A stretch of DNA of 41,953 bases from a virus, in IMG/VR virus record IMGVR_UViG_3300035698_008725, positions 1 to 41,953 of that record; one strand, given 5' to 3'. Numbering within the stretch: the first letter of the stretch is position 1; every line of letters starts with the position of its first letter. The notes beneath the pieces were generated by a model. The model had not been told where the DNA came from, did not search any database, and was given only the letters and a program-made list of their open reading frames with translations. This document shows, one piece after another, positions 40,758 through 41,953 of this stretch. The position numbers were made by a program, and so were the translations under genes.

Positions 40758-41953
40758 TACCAGCCCGCCTCATAAAGTTCAGTTATAGGTTCATTCATAT
40801 TCTTCATAAGGATACGTACGATATACATATAACCACTATTTGCAGTGGTCTTCGAACCTACCGTCCAATTAATAGTAAGTACATCTCCTAATTGAGAATA
40901 ACTCGTCATTACGCCATCACCATGAGCGCCCGTAAATGATCCGGCATTATATGCAACGCTCATATCTAACCAACCAGTTTCAGTAGGTAAGCGTAATTCT
41001 AAATCAACATCTACTCCCAAATCGGCCCATACAATTCCAGTGATCTTCAATGAACCTGCAAAATGGGGTGCACCACTTTCGTACATAGTTCTAAAATAGA
41101 CTTGCTCTTCAACAAAACCTGAATAATCAGTAGATCCTCCTTGAGCCGGTAAATACCCAGATGACCAATTAGTAACGGGGTATATCACTTGACCACTAAC
41201 TACTTGTGCGTTGCCATCAGTTAATACCGCAGTTGAATCCCATTGTCCTGTTACCCCGGCGGGGACAGTATCAAAAGATCCAGAAGGCTGTCTACGATTT
41301 TCATCGTTAAAATAATCTCTAACAGTAGTAGAATTTGTACCATATGTATCTATAAGACGATTTGCCGACGCAGTCTGTATAGTAGTACCACTTCCTTTAG
41401 GATCACGTGGATTTACGGTAAGTCTAGCGTCCAGACTTATTTCATTTGCATCATTTATGGTTATAGTCTTGCTAAAAAATCCGAGAACATCATCCCAGTA
41501 AGGTATGGGTGAATGTACATTATCAACTGATGCATCTACCCACGCCATATCTAAAGTGTTTATACCTGTCATAGTAAAACGTATTGGACTATCAATGTAT
41601 GTATATTCAAATACCCTATCACACGAACCAGATACGTCAAATGTGGCATCGGTAGTATAGAATTGTACCCCTGAAAGATATCGAACAACTTTAGAATTTT
41701 CTGCAATAGTAGGCGTCTCTACACTATAAGGTCGGCCAGATTCAGGATCATAATATAATTGGGTTTCGTTAGTGGCATCCGATCCGTGCTTCATTGTGAA
41801 GTTATGCTCGCCGCCCGCCATATCACTATTACCGTAGGTAGCACCGATTTGCAATCTTGCAGTACCTTTCTGCCACATCGGAAAATCATTATACCATCCA
41901 GCAGTCAATACATCAACATAACCAGTCGCACTCTCATCTGGAGGATAACTTTG
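40757..41953 (-). CDS. Fibre-like protein, 5' end cut by the right edge
   Basis: The frame is open through base 41953 with no stop, so the protein continues outside the window; a TTG at 41908 is not a convincing start. The visible 398 residues are beta-rich. They include DLELRLPTETGWLDMSVAYN near 315-334 and a final helix-like MKNMNEPITELYEAGW. A segment with DPKGSGTTIQTASANRLI suggests a hinge. It lies directly before the KYVD fibre gene (TAATG junction), so a fibre or adaptor role is inferred. Confidence 0.55.
   Translation of the reverse strand, partial: QSYPPDESATGYVDVLTAGWYNDFPMWQKGTARLQIGATYGNSDMAGGEHNFTMKHGSDATNETQLYYDPESGRPYSVETPTIAENSKVVRYLSGVQFYTTDATFDVSGSCDRVFEYTYIDSPIRFTMTGINTLDMAWVDASVDNVHSPIPYWDDVLGFFSKTITINDANEISLDARLTVNPRDPKGSGTTIQTASANRLIDTYGTNSTTVRDYFNDENRRQPSGSFDTVPAGVTGQWDSTAVLTDGNAQVVSGQVIYPVTNWSSGYLPAQGGSTDYSGFVEEQVYFRTMYESGAPHFAGSLKITGIVWADLGVDVDLELRLPTETGWLDMSVAYNAGSFTGAHGDGVMTSYSQLGDVLTINWTVGSKTTANSGYMYIVRILMKNMNEPITELYEAGW

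Overview
The window is a block of virion-structure genes from a contractile-tailed (myovirus-type) bacteriophage. It is AT-rich by eye. All recognisable protein genes lie on the minus strand, so transcription runs from the right end (41953) to the left end (1). The genes are tightly packed, with many TAATG-type stop/start overlaps and good Shine-Dalgarno sequences. No terminase, portal, polymerase, integrase or reverse transcriptase is present; terminase and portal presumably lie outside. The M15 endolysin implies a bacterial host with peptidoglycan. The host cannot be named, although the dockerin-like domain in one tail protein is of a style common in environmental bacteria.

Layout in transcription order. 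(1) 41953-36543: fibre-like proteins, one with tail-fibre KYVD repeats and one ending in three INIGDTWK repeats. They surround a small methyltransferase-like gene and a gene preceded by a His-rich open stretch. (2) 36542-30405: a clear promoter, then a small protein, a 1303-residue prohead protease/scaffold fusion, a probable decoration protein, the major capsid protein and a strong hairpin. (3) 30373-24736: small head proteins, head-to-tail connector and neck proteins, interrupted by a GIY-YIG homing endonuclease gene and by a tRNA, the only plus-strand gene. (4) 24675-19562: tail sheath, tail tube, two overlapping tail-assembly-chaperone-like frames and tape measure. (5) 19559-11448: baseplate hub and spike, a second GIY-YIG gene, small baseplate proteins, a gp25-like wedge and baseplate J. 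(6) 11442-987: large receptor-facing proteins with Asp-box, propeller-like, discoidin, dockerin and polyproline segments. (7) 972-1: M15 endolysin, terminator, a small HExxH membrane protein, and the start of a gene cut by the left edge.

Together the genes would build the head, connect it to a contractile tail, form the baseplate and adhesins, and lyse the cell. The most unusual items are a class II, Leu-type tRNA body carrying an Ile (GAU) anticodon loop; a dockerin plus discoidin tail protein; a short 'TITVxSDAxI' motif shared by four virion proteins; and two places where neighbouring frames overlap in a way that suggests +1 frameshifting. No stretch longer than 300 bases lacks a gene; the longest non-coding gaps (about 110-180 bases) are described individually.
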